Assembly (NCBI RefSeq): GCF_036711975.1 | Contig: NC_091976.1 | Span: 16,678,001-16,742,000, forward strand | Length of the DNA stretch: 64,000 nt | Reading direction: 5' to 3' | From: Onthophagus taurus | Taxonomy: Eukaryota > Arthropoda > Insecta > Coleoptera > Scarabaeidae | Shown: piece by piece, positions 45,501 to 60,500 of the stretch | Numbering within the stretch: position 1 is the first letter of the stretch | Layout of the letters: each line of letters opens with the position of its first letter | Made by a program: the position numbers and the translations under genes | Notes under the pieces: generated by a model | What the model saw: only the letters and a program-made list of their open reading frames with translations | Database searches by the model: none | What the model was told of the DNA's origin: nothing

Positions 45501-48500
45501 ATCCTTAACAAAGCCTGAGCATATAACTTAGACGTATGTAACATTTTAAGTTTTAAGTTAATACGGCTTATAAAGCTATAATCGAGAATACTGAAGCATG
45601 GGTGGTATTGAATATAAGCAAATAAATATCGGAAGAGAAAATTTGTTGACTAGCAAATCAGTAAAACTGGCTGCGTATGCAGACGATGCCTTCATTATGA
45701 GTCATACGAAAACAGGAGTAGAAGACACAAATTTATATGTATAGGTGATTTTTATTCCCTAACAAAAGGCACCGAGTAAGACATTTTCATTCACAATGAG
45801 TTTCCAACTTCGCATTAACCAACAATTATGTTACCGATATCTTATATCTTAAAAATATCTTTATTTAAAGATTAAGGTATAAATTCTTTCTATTATTATC
45901 TAAAAGTAGTCAAGGATTCTATGAAGTGAGGGATAAAAGAAACATAATATGTTTTTTGTAGACGAATTATTTTTAGCTCACTATAATGATAATAAAAAAA
46001 CGCCTATAAAACAAGACGTCTCATTTTTATGATGAAGCTATCAATGAAATTATACAATATCCGGTTTTATTTCTACTTCCTATATTAAAAAAAAATTATG
46101 ATTATTCTTTTTAATTCTTACCATACATTTAACCCATTTATTGGCTTGTCCTTGTGGATCAATAAATAATGGCCACCTTCTCGAACAAGAAACAAGAACG
46201 GCATTTTCCGTTGAAAGATAATCTCTGGGTAAACCTTCTAATTGCCATTGTCTTATTTGAACCGCTTCTCCAAGAATGTTAACAGGATTGGAATTTTCAG
46301 TGTGAGGTATTTTGTGATTAGATAAAACTCGATACCATTCGGACAACATTCCGCGTCGATATTTGTCAGTGAAATTTGTTAAATAAGCCACAGCACCGGA
46401 ACTTATTAAAATATCACCCGTTACATTAACAATTTGACCTTCAATTATACCAATAGTTTCGATCCATCGAACTCTTTCTCCAGCTAATCCAGAAATTAAT
46501 CTTTGAGCACGGTTTAAACGTTCCTCACAAACAGCCATACTTTTTTCTTTTTCTTCTTTAAAATCGATTCTCGCTTGAAGTTTTCTATTTAAACTGTCCA
46601 AACGTTTTTCTACCGCACGCATTCTTGCTTGTGATTCAGCTAATTTCTTTTCGGTTATCGCCAATTCCGCGTTTGCTTCTGCCAAAGCAGCCTTTTTAGG
46701 CGCAACAATTTTATTTACAAAATAATATTTATACATCGCGTGAACCCACATGCACAATGAAGTACAAGCTTTTGAAACTTTCGCGATTTTCGCCGGTTCA
46801 AAATCGGGATCTTCAACGTATTTTTGCAATTTATTTATCATGTCATCTGTTATTGTATCGCGATCGAAAGATATTAATGATTGTAAGAAAGCACCTGGGT
46901 CACCTAACAAATTTCTTCCTGGTTCCCAATAATCCGCAATTTTTTGTCCTGGCTTTTCACCAGCCACCATCTATTTAAAAAAAATTATATAGTTAAAAAT
47001 GCTTACTTGAAAGCCAATAAAAAATTACTTTTGGTTTAACTCCTTTTACAATGCAAATTGATTCAATGACATAAATAACACCTTGCGGCGGTCTTTTCAT
47101 TGTTCTAACTTCACTAATATCACCTTTATTCAGTGATTGTAAACTTTTTTCAGCAGCTTCCAAAGCTGGCAAAGCGGCTGCTAAATCTCTTTGCGCGTCT
47201 TCGGCAATTGCGGAGGTTGCGATTTGTTTTTTAGTGGCTTCTTCTTCCTCTTTCACGACGACCGCTTTGACTTCTTCGGCAACTTGCGTATCGGCGGCGA
47301 TTTGAACAATCATTTCTTCGGCCTCTTTCGCGGCTTCTGCCAAAGCTGGTGCCATTATAACCAAGTTTTCTTGTAAAGTTGATACTTCCTTAGAAGTGTT
47401 TTGCAATTTTTCCAAACCTATTTTTAATCGATTTACACCCTCTTCAAGTTCAGTTTTTTTCTTGACCATTAAATCGGTATAACTTGAAAGTAATTGTAAA
47501 TAAAGTGTTGGTGTTACGTAATTGTGTCTGGAAAGTTCTTGTAGGTAAAGGGAACTTGCGTCGACGACTGAAGCGTGCATAAATTGGCACATAATGACGA
47601 TTCCTTGAAACACTGCCGGGGTAACATCTAGGTCGGGAATTTCTTCCAGAAATTGTAAAGCAACAGACTATTTGAAACGAAACGGTAATGAACTTAGTTG
47701 TTTGTACAAAGTAAATTTCTCTTAAAGTTACTTGTAAGGCTGCATCGGGCCATGCACTAAACCAATCGATAGTGCAATTATTTACTAAAGCTGGAAATTG
47801 ACGGAGGCGTGCTCTAAACAGTTCTCCAATTGGACTAAAAAATGAAAAAAAATCAAGTTTATGAATAAAATAAAATTTATATACCTCATTGATATAACTG
47901 TATGCAAATTTATTCGAACACATTTTTGATAAACGGCGAATAAATTTGATTTGGTCGCCGCTAAACCCATCTCAGTTACGAGAGCTTTCATTTCTTGAAA
48001 TATTTTATCGAGTTCATCAGATGCGTAAATATTTGGAACATCACCTGAATTTAATATGCTGTTTAAATCTTCCAAAAACGATTCGGATTTAATCTTAAAA
48101 GAAAAAACATCAATTAATATAGATATGAAATGAACTGTTTTGTGCATAACTTCTTCATTTTACATATAGAAAGAGATAAATTAAATTTAGAAGGTTATGA
48201 TCTTGAAATTACAAACTATAATACGCAAAAGCAACGTTTCCTTTCCAATACAAGACAACTAACCGCAACATTTATGGAACATCATCAAACCAGCCCTGAT
48301 AGATAGATTTATAGCACCTGTGACATTACCACTTCGCCCAATGTTTTATCCTAATCAATGGAGCACCAATGGAAGTCGAAAACAATAATAAACGATCATC
48401 ATCTATTAACAAATCAACTCCAAAGAGATAATGGATATCAAATACCATCAATATACCATTGAAGACCAAAGAAATTAATTGCTCGGTTCAACACCTAGAC

Positions 48501-51500
48501 AATTAAATAATGTTTGGTTCACAATAAATAATAATTATAACAATGACAAAAATAACACAGTGGGTGTATCATCATATGTGAAGATGAAGCAGTGAAGAAG
48601 AATTATTGTATAAGGTCCGCAGGATGTGACCTTTTTATATGTCTCAAGCCGGGCTGTTCTGTCAGATTTCGGGCCAGTACATTTGGATGACTTCTTAGTT
48701 GCTCGCCATAGCGTCAGGGATGATGTGAGATGACATCCGTAATCAGTGGTATGTCCAAGTCATCATGGACCACTTTATTTATTACGTGCCATGATGCGTC
48801 AACTATTTGTCGTTTACTTTAGACTGAAAACGTTGTATTTTTTGTATATGGTTCTTACTGGCAATCCCCAGACCTGCGCATCATACGTCCATGTAAGGTT
48901 TAGATTGGAATGAAACAGAAGCAATTTATTTTCTATACTTAGGTATGATTGTCTTCTCATCTACCAATACATTTTTCAATATGACCCCCAATTGAAGCCT
49001 CTTGGTACAAGTGTATTTTTCCCAACTTAAATCGTTGTCTAAATGGATTCCCAAGTATTTACTTTCAGTTTGAATTGGGAAGGGAACATTGTCTAGTCTT
49101 ACTTGTGGACACGTCCTTCGTTTTAATGTGAAGGTGACCTGTGCATATTTTTTGCTGTTTACTTTCATTCGCTTTTAGTCCATTCACCCAGTTTGAATAA
49201 GTGCTTTTGGTGATAGTAAGAAGCATTTTCAGGATCCCTATGTAAGGCCAAGTACTCAGTATCATCAGCGTATGTAGCTGCGGTGGTATAAATGCTGGTT
49301 GGCATGTTTGCAGTATATATGAGTTATAATGTCGAACCCAAAACGCTGCCCCGTGGGACTCCAGCACGTATAGGTAGAATATTGGGTAGACCTTCCTGTG
49401 GGAGAAAGAAAAACCTCTCCTCCAAATATGATCCTAGTAGAGAATAGAACTGGTGAGGTAGCTGCTTTTTAAATTTAGTGAATAAGCCATAAGGACTTTA
49501 TCGAAACCCTGCGAGATGTCCAAGAATTTCGGCGTACAGTAGCTTTTTTCTTCGAATACCATTGTTTTGACGATCCTATTTAGCTGTTCAATAGTTCCGT
49601 GATGTTCTGTGAAGTATTAAATTTTTCAGATAAGGACTACTAGTAGCATTTTTTTGAATACCTTATCAAGTGCCGGAAGCAAACTGATAGGGTAGTACGA
49701 GTATGAAATATTCGAATCGTAGCATGGCATTAAAATTGTCGGTAATGAGCTTGATTACCTTATCAGGTACTTTCTTCAATATACGGCTTTTCTAGATTTC
49801 AAACTTGCAATCACTCCGAGATGATCTACTCTCTACTCTTGGTCTACACTATGTGTTCTTCTTCAGTAAATAACATTTTTCTCATGTGAGGTTGGAATAC
49901 TGAAGTTATACCTATACTCTGCAACTGTGCGAACCTTGTTTTTATCGCTTCTTGCCTATTTCTTATTTTGCATTCTGATCGGATAATTCATATCACATTG
50001 TCTTAGCTGAATTTGTTAAGACATTCCAAGTAACATCATATGGATATGTTTTTAAATGCAAATAGGGCATTTCTTAACGAGCGGCACATTTGAGTTGAGT
50101 TTGGTCATGTGGTGAGCCATTTTTAACTTTCTTTTAAGTATTCAATCCGTCCGTGTGTTTAGGTGTCGATGTTACAGCCCATGCAGCTTTATGAATATGT
50201 AGGGTTAAATTTCGTCAATTAAGGTATCTTTAAGACATCTCTGACTACCTGCCAATTGGTGATCTTGTTATAAGAAAAGAATTTAAGGTCCTGCGTGCAG
50301 AGGAATGGTTTATTATTATGGATTTCGATGATATACTTTTTTTATCATGTAAAAATTAATGGTGTTGTGAATTCTTGATATGTCAGTCCATTTTGTTGAA
50401 CTGAATTTAATACCTGTTAGCCTCTTGGTGTAATTGTCCTAGATCCCAATTAGTGGTATTTAACATAATAGTGTCCAGCCGTTATGAATCTGTAGCCTAA
50501 TCTTCTATGGAATGTGTTAAAGTCATCCGTTGAGATACTTTTATTTGGCGAGCAGTACACGGCTGAAAATATTAGCTGACCGTGCCAATCGTCTATACTT
50601 ACTAATGTAGCTTAGATATTTGGATGGAACACCTTTTCCATTACATTGTGTTTGATGTAATTTTGATAATTATTGTAGTTCCTCCCTGTGCTCGGTTTAA
50701 AGAGTGTTGCGTAAATATAGCGAGTAGTTTGGCATTTTGAAAAAAATCTTGTTTGTCATATGTGCTTCAGAGATAAGTTTCAATATGCGATCGAGTTTAT
50801 GTTTGGTTACAAACAGTTTGCGTTCCTGTAAATGATTCATCAGTCATTTAGCGTTCCAGACTCCAATTTTAATACTATTGAATGTATTTTTTCCATCATT
50901 TTATTGATTATTTGTTGTAGGTTGTTTAGCGATGGCGATGATACTGGTTTGGTTCGCGTTCCTGGTTTTGAGTCTTCTCATCAGCAGATTAAGATGTAAC
51001 ATGAACAAAGCTTATGTCACTATTTATGTTCTTTCGCAATGTGGAGAATGTTATCTTCTACAGCTCTTTATAAACGGCGTAACATTTATAGGTGGCGGGA
51101 TGGTTTTCTCCGCAACTTTCGCATTTCACATTATTGCGTTTTTTCTCGATATTGCAAGGTTCTCTAAAGCAATTCTTTCGAATGTGTCCAAAGTGTTGAC
51201 ATCTTAAGCATTGAGGTAATTCCTATTTTGGGTTAGGGGGTTCAATTATCACTAATGTATCTAGCATATTTTGTTATTTGGTGCATCTTGAAACAATTCC
51301 ACATTGAACAAAGGTAATGCCTTTTTGGTGTTTCTCTGTCATATACTTGACATATTTTTAACTTTCTTGTCAAGGTTTTATATTGCTTCCTTTAGATCAT
51401 CCAGTTCTGTTGATGAATATTGTTAACCATCACTCTGAAGTTATGATCTTCAGCTACGATCTTTTTGAGTTGATATATGTGATATTGAGTTTTCTTTTCC

Positions 51501-54500
51501 GTTACAGAGTATTTTTGAGGGGCTATTTCATTTAGCAGTTGATACAGTGGTTTTATGAGCTTTATATTTTGAATAAACATTGGCCGAGGTTTGCTTTCGA
51601 CGGGTCTCTATGGTTCATTTATCCCACTAGAGCTTTGTTGAAGTACTGAGGACGTCTTTGATAAAGTTACTGGTTTTGTTAGCTAATACTCCTCTAGGGT
51701 AAATTGTTCTGGGACTGTTGCTTTCCATATCTCGTTTTTTATCAACATGCCACTCAACGTTCTTTTTTGTTGCTCGGTTTGAGAGATTCATTTAGGCATG
51801 ATGTAGGAGGTAAGAAGTTACTAATTCTTTTATTCCTATTCACATCCATTCGGCTTTCAGGCTAATAGCGGTGCACTTCAATTGCTAAATTGCTCGATAA
51901 AATCTCATTTGTTCTAAAAGAAAACGTCTGGATTTCTGCCAATTTGGGCTTGGTACTCTGGTGTCAATGTAATGGCATAAGATACTCCTTGCCACTATTG
52001 AAAGCAAAGAAGTCTCGGTGTTCATATGTGCATAAATTGTATCCACTATAGTCTAACAACCTATTAAAACTAATAATAATTATAATATAATTTATATACA
52101 TTACTTGTGTATCTGAAAATAGAAACACTGTCGCGCTATTATATAATCCAGCTTGTAACATTACACCTTTAATATCATCTTTCCAATCGGTTCCACTGTA
52201 AGCTGAAGTCAGTTCAATTTGGAAACATGCATAATCACTCATGTAGGCGGAAAGTCTAGTTAAACTTTGCCTTCCTATTAAACAAAAAAGATTTTTTAAT
52301 CAGCAAGAACATAAACGTCGTTTTATAACCTGATCCACCCATTCCTAAAAGCAAAGCATTCCCCATAGGTTGTCGAATAATACGAGCGATTCTGCAAATA
52401 TGACCGATAGCGTCCAAAAATAGTACTAATTTCATTGGTCTGGTTGTTTGGTTATTGTACTCGCTCAAGTAGAAGTCTAAAGCGGACGAAAGCTAATAAT
52501 AAAAATAGAATTTTATCAAAAACTTTGTTGATCTAGTTAACACTTACTTTTGTCATATTAGTAATTTCCATATAATTTCGAACATCACTGGTCGGGTCTA
52601 AGAAATCTCCAAAAAGAATCATTTCAGGTCCTAAAGCTTCCTCGGAACTTTGCTTAAAATCTTGATCGATTTTTGATTTTAATAAATTGGCAAACCAATC
52701 GCGATCGGCGTCGTTTATTAGACGATCTTGGAAAACTCGACAGTTTTCGTGGTACCACAAACGAATTATGTGATTTAAATCCTAAAATTCAAAAAAATAT
52801 AATTCTAAATTTAAATCTAGTTTATATAGAAGTTTATAATTTTAAAATAATGCCAATCAATCAGGTTTGATTTCAATCAATCATCAAACTTATAAAAACT
52901 ATACTTTTATGCAATAAATTGATAGTTCTAGAAATCCTACAATTTTATGATTTCATTTAACAAAGTTTTATTGAATCCATCGTTTAATGAAGATGAATTT
53001 TATTTCAATTAATCCCCAAGTTTCAAACCGTAATAAAAATGGAAATGCATAGGAGCTTGTGAAGATAATGTGATTACTATTTTTAATTAAAACTCGCTTC
53101 TAATAGAATAAAATTTAATTTGATCGATTTTCTTTTCTAGTTATTCGCTTCTAAAAATTGTTACGTGAGATTGCGAATCTTACATTAATTGGTGGTTTTA
53201 ATTAAGTTGTGTGATTCAAATTTATTGCTTTGATAAATTTTATTATTAAAAGCTTTAAATAGGCTGTTTATCTGTGTGAACTGTAGAAGTAATTGAAATG
53301 AAAAAATATCAAGTCAAATAGCTGTAATGGATTGAAATAGATAATTCATAAAAATATTAGAAGGTATTGAGAATGAAGAGGTACAGCAGGGTGAATACGA
53401 AAAACTACAAGGGAAAACTTAGCATGGCTGGAGGCTACGAAAAAAGTAAATGAAATATCTCCATCACTGAAGTAACCTAATAAAGCTGAGGAAGGATGGT
53501 CCTCCAAGCAATTTTACAAGTATTTATGTCTGGAATGTTCATACCACCTCCAAAGGATACTTTCACTACTGCCAGGTGATTTTGCACCACGTGTTCAGTT
53601 CTTGCGTGGTATCTGCACCGCTGCATCAACGAGCCCCTATTTCCATGGTGCATTCACATCACAGATGAATGTCATTTTAGTAGGGATTGCGTTCTCAATT
53701 CTCGAAACAGCCATGTCTGAGCAGACGAAAACTCTCATGCCACTCATATGGTTTAAGCATGACGACGCACCCCCTCACTTTCACTGAGGTGGTCCAATCG
53801 TATGGACTCCACGATTACTGGATTTGACTCCATTGCAGTTTTTCCTCTGGGGATATATGAGGATTGTCTTTTATACAGAAAACCTTTGGTTTTCCTTGCG
53901 TCCTCCTTTCTGTCGGTACGTATCCGTACCAGATCAGCTGTTTTTGTTGAGTGTGCTCTATTATTGCTTTCTCCACCTTCATTATTTCCTACATTTTTTC
54001 GTTACTTACTCTATCTTTCATACTGGATACCCTAGCTAATCATCGCCATTAATCTATTTCCAGCATTAATAGTTTTTATATTGGAATCCATGATGCAAGT
54101 TAATGAATGAATAATAAAATAACTTCTACTTGCTTTATTTAAATATACAGTCGTACATGTTTCAGGAATTACATTCCCATCTTCAGCGACAAGCGTCAGG
54201 AACCGTAAGAAATATTTCAGCCAAATAGAACAATTAAAAAACATTAGTTTTCTGAAGGAAAAACCATGTCATCTTAAATTGAAATCAGATTTGAATAAAA
54301 TTTAAATGGCGTAAAATTATGTAAATTTTACAAAAAAATGAACCAAATTTCTTATGCGCTCGTTCATGTTTTCTGGCGTAGTCGGTACTTTGCGATAAAC
54401 ATTATTCTTAAGGACGCCCCACAAAAAAAATCAAGAAGTGTTAAATCAGGTGATCTGGCAGACCAAGAAATTGGACCTCCCCTTCCAATCCATCGCCCAG

Positions 54501-57500
54501 CAAAATCCCCATCTAAAGCTTCACGTGCAATATGTGAAAAATGTGCAGGACACCCATTATTTCGCAGCCACATATTTTGTCTTTCTTCCCTGCTCAAATC
54601 TACAAGTAACGTTGATAAGACGTCATCTAAAAAATTTGGGTACTTCTCCCCATTCAGCATACCATCAATAAAGTATCTCGGATTAAAGTAACAATCTCGG
54701 ATTTTCAACGCTCCAATAGTGCATGTTGTGTCTATTGACTTGTTCTTTGTCTGCAAAAGTTGCCTCATCCGAGAGTACCCGCATTCGTTCTTGTGCCCAT
54801 TGACAAAATATTAATCTATTTTCAAAATCACCTCCATAAAGCTGTTGATGCAATGAAATGTGGTATGGGTGATACTTGTTGCGCTTTAATATTCTTAAAA
54901 TGCTGGTCTTCGGTATTCCGGCGTCAGTTACAAGTCGTCGAGTGCTAACTGGAGGATTTACCTCTACGCTAGCTAATACCGCAATTTCCTTTTCTTCCGT
55001 AATTACAGTTGCTCGCCGAGTTCTTTTTCTTGATTCCACATTTCCAGTGTTAGTGAAATCATTCACAACTCTGTAAAAGGTATTTCTCGAAGGCGTATTT
55101 TGATCAGGAAAACGTTCTTGATACAAAACTATACTATCAGCAACCTTTATGTCACTGTCTCCATAAATAAAAATCATTTCGATTTTTTCTGCCACACTTA
55201 GAGTATCGATGATTTAATGACTTAGTTTAAACACTTTGCCTTAATGTAAACTGATGGAATAAAAAAAAATTGAAAATACCGAACTGGAATCAACATGTTT
55301 CCATTATCGATAGATGTCACAGAATAGGGAAAAATCTCCAAACAGGCCCAATCGACCTATAATTATTAAATTTGTGTCATATAGAAATCGGAATCAAATT
55401 TGGCTTCATAAAAGTAACCTTAAGGGGGAAAATATATTAATCACGGAATCGCTCTCTAAAATGCGTCTACTCTTGTTTAAGGAAGCGGAAAAATATTTTT
55501 GTAAAGGGGAAGTGTGGACAAAAGACGCCAACATATATATAAACTTAGGTGATAAAAAGTTTCGCACGGTCGTTCATAAGGATGAGCTGGAGTCCCTGAA
55601 TACTAACTACCAACAAATTTCGAATAAAATGAAACTCCGCTCTAAGAAAAGAGTAAATTAAGTTAAATTGTTATATTTGGAATTATTAAATTGTACACCG
55701 TGGCATTCCGTTGTGAGTACATCTGCTGTTCACTACTGTTCACTTAGAGTTTTTTTTTCTTTTGGTTATAATAATTATTACTATTTTTGTTGTATTCAAT
55801 TTTTTTTCATTTTTTTTTGAGTTGTACTGTGTGCTTTTCCAACTCTGCTTTTAGTTTATTACTCTAACATGAGAGTCGCTCATTTAAACGTACGTTCCTT
55901 GCCTCTACATTTTCATGCTATTAAAGATATAATTATAGATAATGATTATGATGCCTTTGCTGTTTCAGAATCATGGTTGTATATGAACAGTGATATTTCC
56001 TTCTTTCGTATTGACGGATACCAATTTACTTTTATTGATAGACCTCGTAATGGTGGGGGTGGTGGTGGGGTCGGATTTTTCATTAAGTTACAATTTAAAT
56101 CTAGTACAAGGTTGAGTATGATCTCTCGTAATATCGAACATATTTGGGTTAGTGTGTATATTGGAGGCAATACTTTTACTTTTGGTTGCATTTACAGACG
56201 CCCGGGTCCACTTGGTACTTTCTTTGAGGAATTTGAAGATGTATTGTCCACATTTGTTCCCGAGTCTGACAGGTTTGTTTGCATAGGTGACTTTAATATA
56301 AATGGTATGCTCGTGACTGGTACGTACGTAGGAATCGTCTGATTCCTGTGATCGAATCTTTTAACCTAGTGTGCAAGGAGATACTGCCAGTTTGATTGAT
56401 TTTTTAATGGTCGCATCTGAATTGCAGGTTCTTAACTCTGGAGTTACTCCCATTCATATGTAGATGTTGGTGTCTCGTCTGGTCCTAGAATCATTTCTTG
56501 TAGATCTTTCAAATATTTCAATACTCAGGCATTTAAAGTTGATCTATATTCTCTACCGTGGTACTTTATTTTTGAACTTAATGATGTCAATGATAAATTG
56601 CTGTTTTTCAATGATCTGATTACGTTGTTGTTTGATACGCATGCTCCTAGGCGTTCTTTTGTTGATCGAAAAGAGTTTAAACCGTAGATTACAGATAATA
56701 TTAAATATTTAATAAAACTTCGTGATAAAGCCTACAATAAATTCAAGAGAACTAAAAGTACTGCCAGTTTTAATTATTATAAGCAACTAAGAAACTTTGC
56801 GAATAGTGCTATTAAACGAGAGAAAAAGGCGTACTTGGAGCATGTGTTGAATAATAAGCCTCCCCGTGATTTATGGAAGAGCTTCAGGTCGTTGAATGTG
56901 GTTCATAGCAAACCATTGACTGTCCCTGCTTCTATTGGCGATGTGGATGTTATTAATGATTATTTCACCTCTGCACAGTCCCAGGCTGCTGGTGATTTTG
57001 AGATGATTGATTATTACAGCTCAAATGTGTTGGAGCAGGTGACGGACAGCTTTAACTTTGAACCTGTATCTTCTAATGAGGTGGCTAATGCTTTAAGATC
57101 ATTCATTTAATTCAGTGTTTACAGCTGCTTGGAAGATTGCCATAATTAAACCTATTGCAATTACCATGGTTGCCAATCCGGGTCAGGTTTCGGATTTGCG
57201 CCCTATTAGCATTCTTCCGTCTTGTCTCATCTGAGCTATGGTGTCATATTGATAAATACAACATCTTCCCTACTTTTCAGTCTGGATTTCGTCCAGGTTA
57301 TAGTTGTACGACTGCTCTCCTAGATGTTACTGATGACATCATACATGCTATAGATTCTAATATGATTTCTTTGTTAATATTACTTAATTTTTCTAAGGGT
57401 GTGTTTACGTTGGAGCTGCGATAAACGATAATAGCGACGATACTACGAAAACAACGAAATTGTTGTCATAGTTTTATATGCAGGTGTTTATATTGGAACG

Positions 57501-60500
57501 AGAGCTGCGATAAACGATAAGAACAACAATGAGAGCAGCGATAAGAGCTGCGCAAAATGAATTGAAAACGATTTGTCAGAACATATCTGTTGTGGTAATT
57601 TTTATCTTTTTGGTCCCACAAGGGGGATCTAACAAAAATTTCACTAATTAAACAGTCGATATCCATGCCGACCACACCTGATAATAGCAAAGAAAATAGG
57701 GAATACAATTAGCGTCGCTCTTATCGTTAGTCGGCTGTCAAGCTTGTGACAATTCGTCGCTCCAATATAAACACTTGCATATAAAACTATGACAACAATT
57801 TCGTTATTTTGCTAGTATCGTTTATCGTAGCTCCAACGTAAACGCACCCTAAGGTTTTCGACACCTTTCACCATAAAACCTTGCTATTTTACATTTTATT
57901 GGGTTATCAGAGCGATCTATACAATTATTCAATTCTTACTTGTCAGGAAGGTAGTTGTCTGCAATGACAAAAGATCTAAAGAGAAGCCTGTTCGTTCTAG
58001 AGTACCCCAAGGATCAATATTGGGCCCTTTTCTTTATCTAATTTACACTCTAAAGTTGTTCAGTTTATTGGAATTTTGCAAACCTCACATGTACGCAGAT
58101 GATACACAGTTATATTGTAGTTTTGAATTAAGTGACATTCGGGCGGCTGAAATTCGTGTAAACCGTGATTTACAGTCTCTTATTAGTTTTGCTAAAAGTC
58201 ACTGCCTTAACATTGATGCTGCAAAAACATCTGCTATTGTATTGAGGGGTAGGAATGTTGCTGGCCGTGCTCGGGAAGAACTAGAAATTTTTGTTTCGAA
58301 TAATTGGATTGAAATTGTTGGTACAGCGTCTAACTTGGGTGTCACAATAGATTCTTCCCTCCGATTTAAAGAACATGTAAACACAAGTCTTATATAGCAG
58401 CAAGCATCTTTTAAACCGAAAACTGAGGCTTCAGTTATGTGACACACTTATCTTGTCAATTTTTAATTATGGTGACCACCTGTTCCTACTTAGATCGCGT
58501 TGACAGTGCTCGTATCCAGAAGGTGCAAAATGCTTGTTTACGGTTTATATTTGGAATCCGAAGAGGTGATCATATCTCACATACTTTAACTTGGGCGCGT
58601 TGGTTGAATATGGAAAATCGCAGAATATTAGATTGTGTCTGCCTCTATCATAAAATATTAAAATTTAAAAGTCCACTTTACTTGTACAGGGTGTCCAAAT
58701 TTCGATGGGTTTGCAGGGTATCTCAGTTATTATGAAAGATAGAAAGCCGCAACTTTCTAGATAGAAAGTTGCGGCTTTCTATCTAGAAAGTTGCGGACCC
58801 TGTACAATAGAATTAGATTCAGAACTGATACCATTCCGAGACATAGACTTCAAATATTTAAAAGGTTTTCATATTGCGTACCATTTCCGTTTAATGAATA
58901 ATGATATATATATGCGACCATGTAAACCCAGCCTTGGGAACACTAACGTATAAAAAGCAAGTTAAGTCCCTTTTAAGTATGCGACAGTTCGATTTGTGGT
59001 CTGATATAAATGCATTGTTATTTGTCTATTTTCTTATCTTATAGCATTTGTTTAATAAACTTTTCGACTTTCGGCTAGTTGGAAATGATACGCATTTACT
59101 ATTTGGTGACATAATTCTTATTGTAACCTTATTTTTTGTTTGTACATTATTTTCTTTTCTTGAATATTATTTTTGTTAATTACTGAATAAATATTGTTTG
59201 TTTCAAATTTGGAGGCTGTTGAAAACCAGTCTATCGCAAAGTGTTGCGTTAGCACTGACGCAGTTCCTTTTGAGAAATACCATCGTAATTTTTTTATTTG
59301 GTTTTATATGTTATTTGTTTTTATTATTGTTGTCTGTAACATTTGGTATCTCAATAAATGTATTATTATTATTAATTCAGAATTTGTTGCCAAGCAGTTT
59401 TTATGCAAATTTAATTTTACCTGTTACATTTTAAAACAATTCAACCAATGCAGTCTCTGAAAGCGATATTCTGAAAATGGCGAGATAAGCAGTTCCACGA
59501 ACTCTTGTTTTTTATGCGTTATTCTATTATGAAATTGACAAAGGCGGAGAAATGTCGGAACCTTTTAGATCTCTTTCCAAAGGTATTTCCGACGAGTCAA
59601 GTAACCCCCGATCTACCTCTTCTGGATTTTTTTTGTTGCGCATTCTTAAATAGTATTCTAAGAATTAAGAACTAAAGACAATGTATCGCAGCGGGTAGGA
59701 AAATGTTTAAAAATTCATAAATCTTATTTGTTCTTGCTAGATTATAAACGTTAGTTAATTGTTTCTGAAGAAGTTTAATTTTTTTTCAAAAGATGTTTTG
59801 CCGATGTACTGGCAAAACCACACAGTACAATTTTTTTATTTTTTTATTTAATTACTTTACTTTTATCCACAGATTCAGATTTTACAATACAATATATAGG
59901 GTGCCATTTAAAAAATTAGTCGTGACCTTCATATAACCTGGAGAATCAAATCAATTTTCAAAAATTCAAAAAATATTATCGTTATATGGTTTTCCCCTTC
60001 GCACAGAACAACTTTCATTTCGTTCATTTTTATGTAAAATGAACCGTTTTCGAGATAATCGCTTGTCGCACGTTAAATGAACCATCCTGTATAAGACATA
60101 TAAAACTATGGAATATATACAGGTGTCAGATAAAAAACCCCCCAAGCTGTAACTCTGTTATTTATATTCCGATCTTTTTGAACCAGGCACTAGATGAAAT
60201 GGTATCATGAATACTACTTTTTAGGCTACAAATAAATTTTTTCCAGCGCCATCTATCAGCGACATCTTGGAATAATCAGCTTTTGGTTTTCAAATTGCTC
60301 GGTATATTTCTTTTTACGTCATTGGATAGAGACTTTTTCTCTGAATCCACGGATCTACTTACAATACATCTACATTTATAAACTATTTTATTGCAAACAA
60401 AAATTAAAATATTTCAAATATTCTCTTAACATAGTTGTTTTGAAAACATTTCCTAATTCTAAATTCTAAACAAATATTTTCAATCGATTCTTAACTTCAT

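Larger units (their letters stand above)
55314..59370 (+). mobile_element. LINE (CR1/Jockey-like) with ORF1 and ORF2, bearing two nested insertions
   Basis: ORF1 tail at 55314-55661 ([17 protein letters not shown], then [19 protein letters not shown]). ORF2 begins near 55869 with an endonuclease ([38 protein letters not shown]). It continues through a linker (56690-57100) and [11 protein letters not shown] near 57200, [28 protein letters not shown], then after an insert [24 protein letters not shown] near 58000 and [12 protein letters not shown] near 58090 with the catalytic box intact. The thumb [16 protein letters not shown] follows. The 3' end has AATAAATGTATTATTATTAT near 59365. Several frameshifts remain even without the insertions. 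It is antisense to the dynein gene. Confidence 0.8.
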
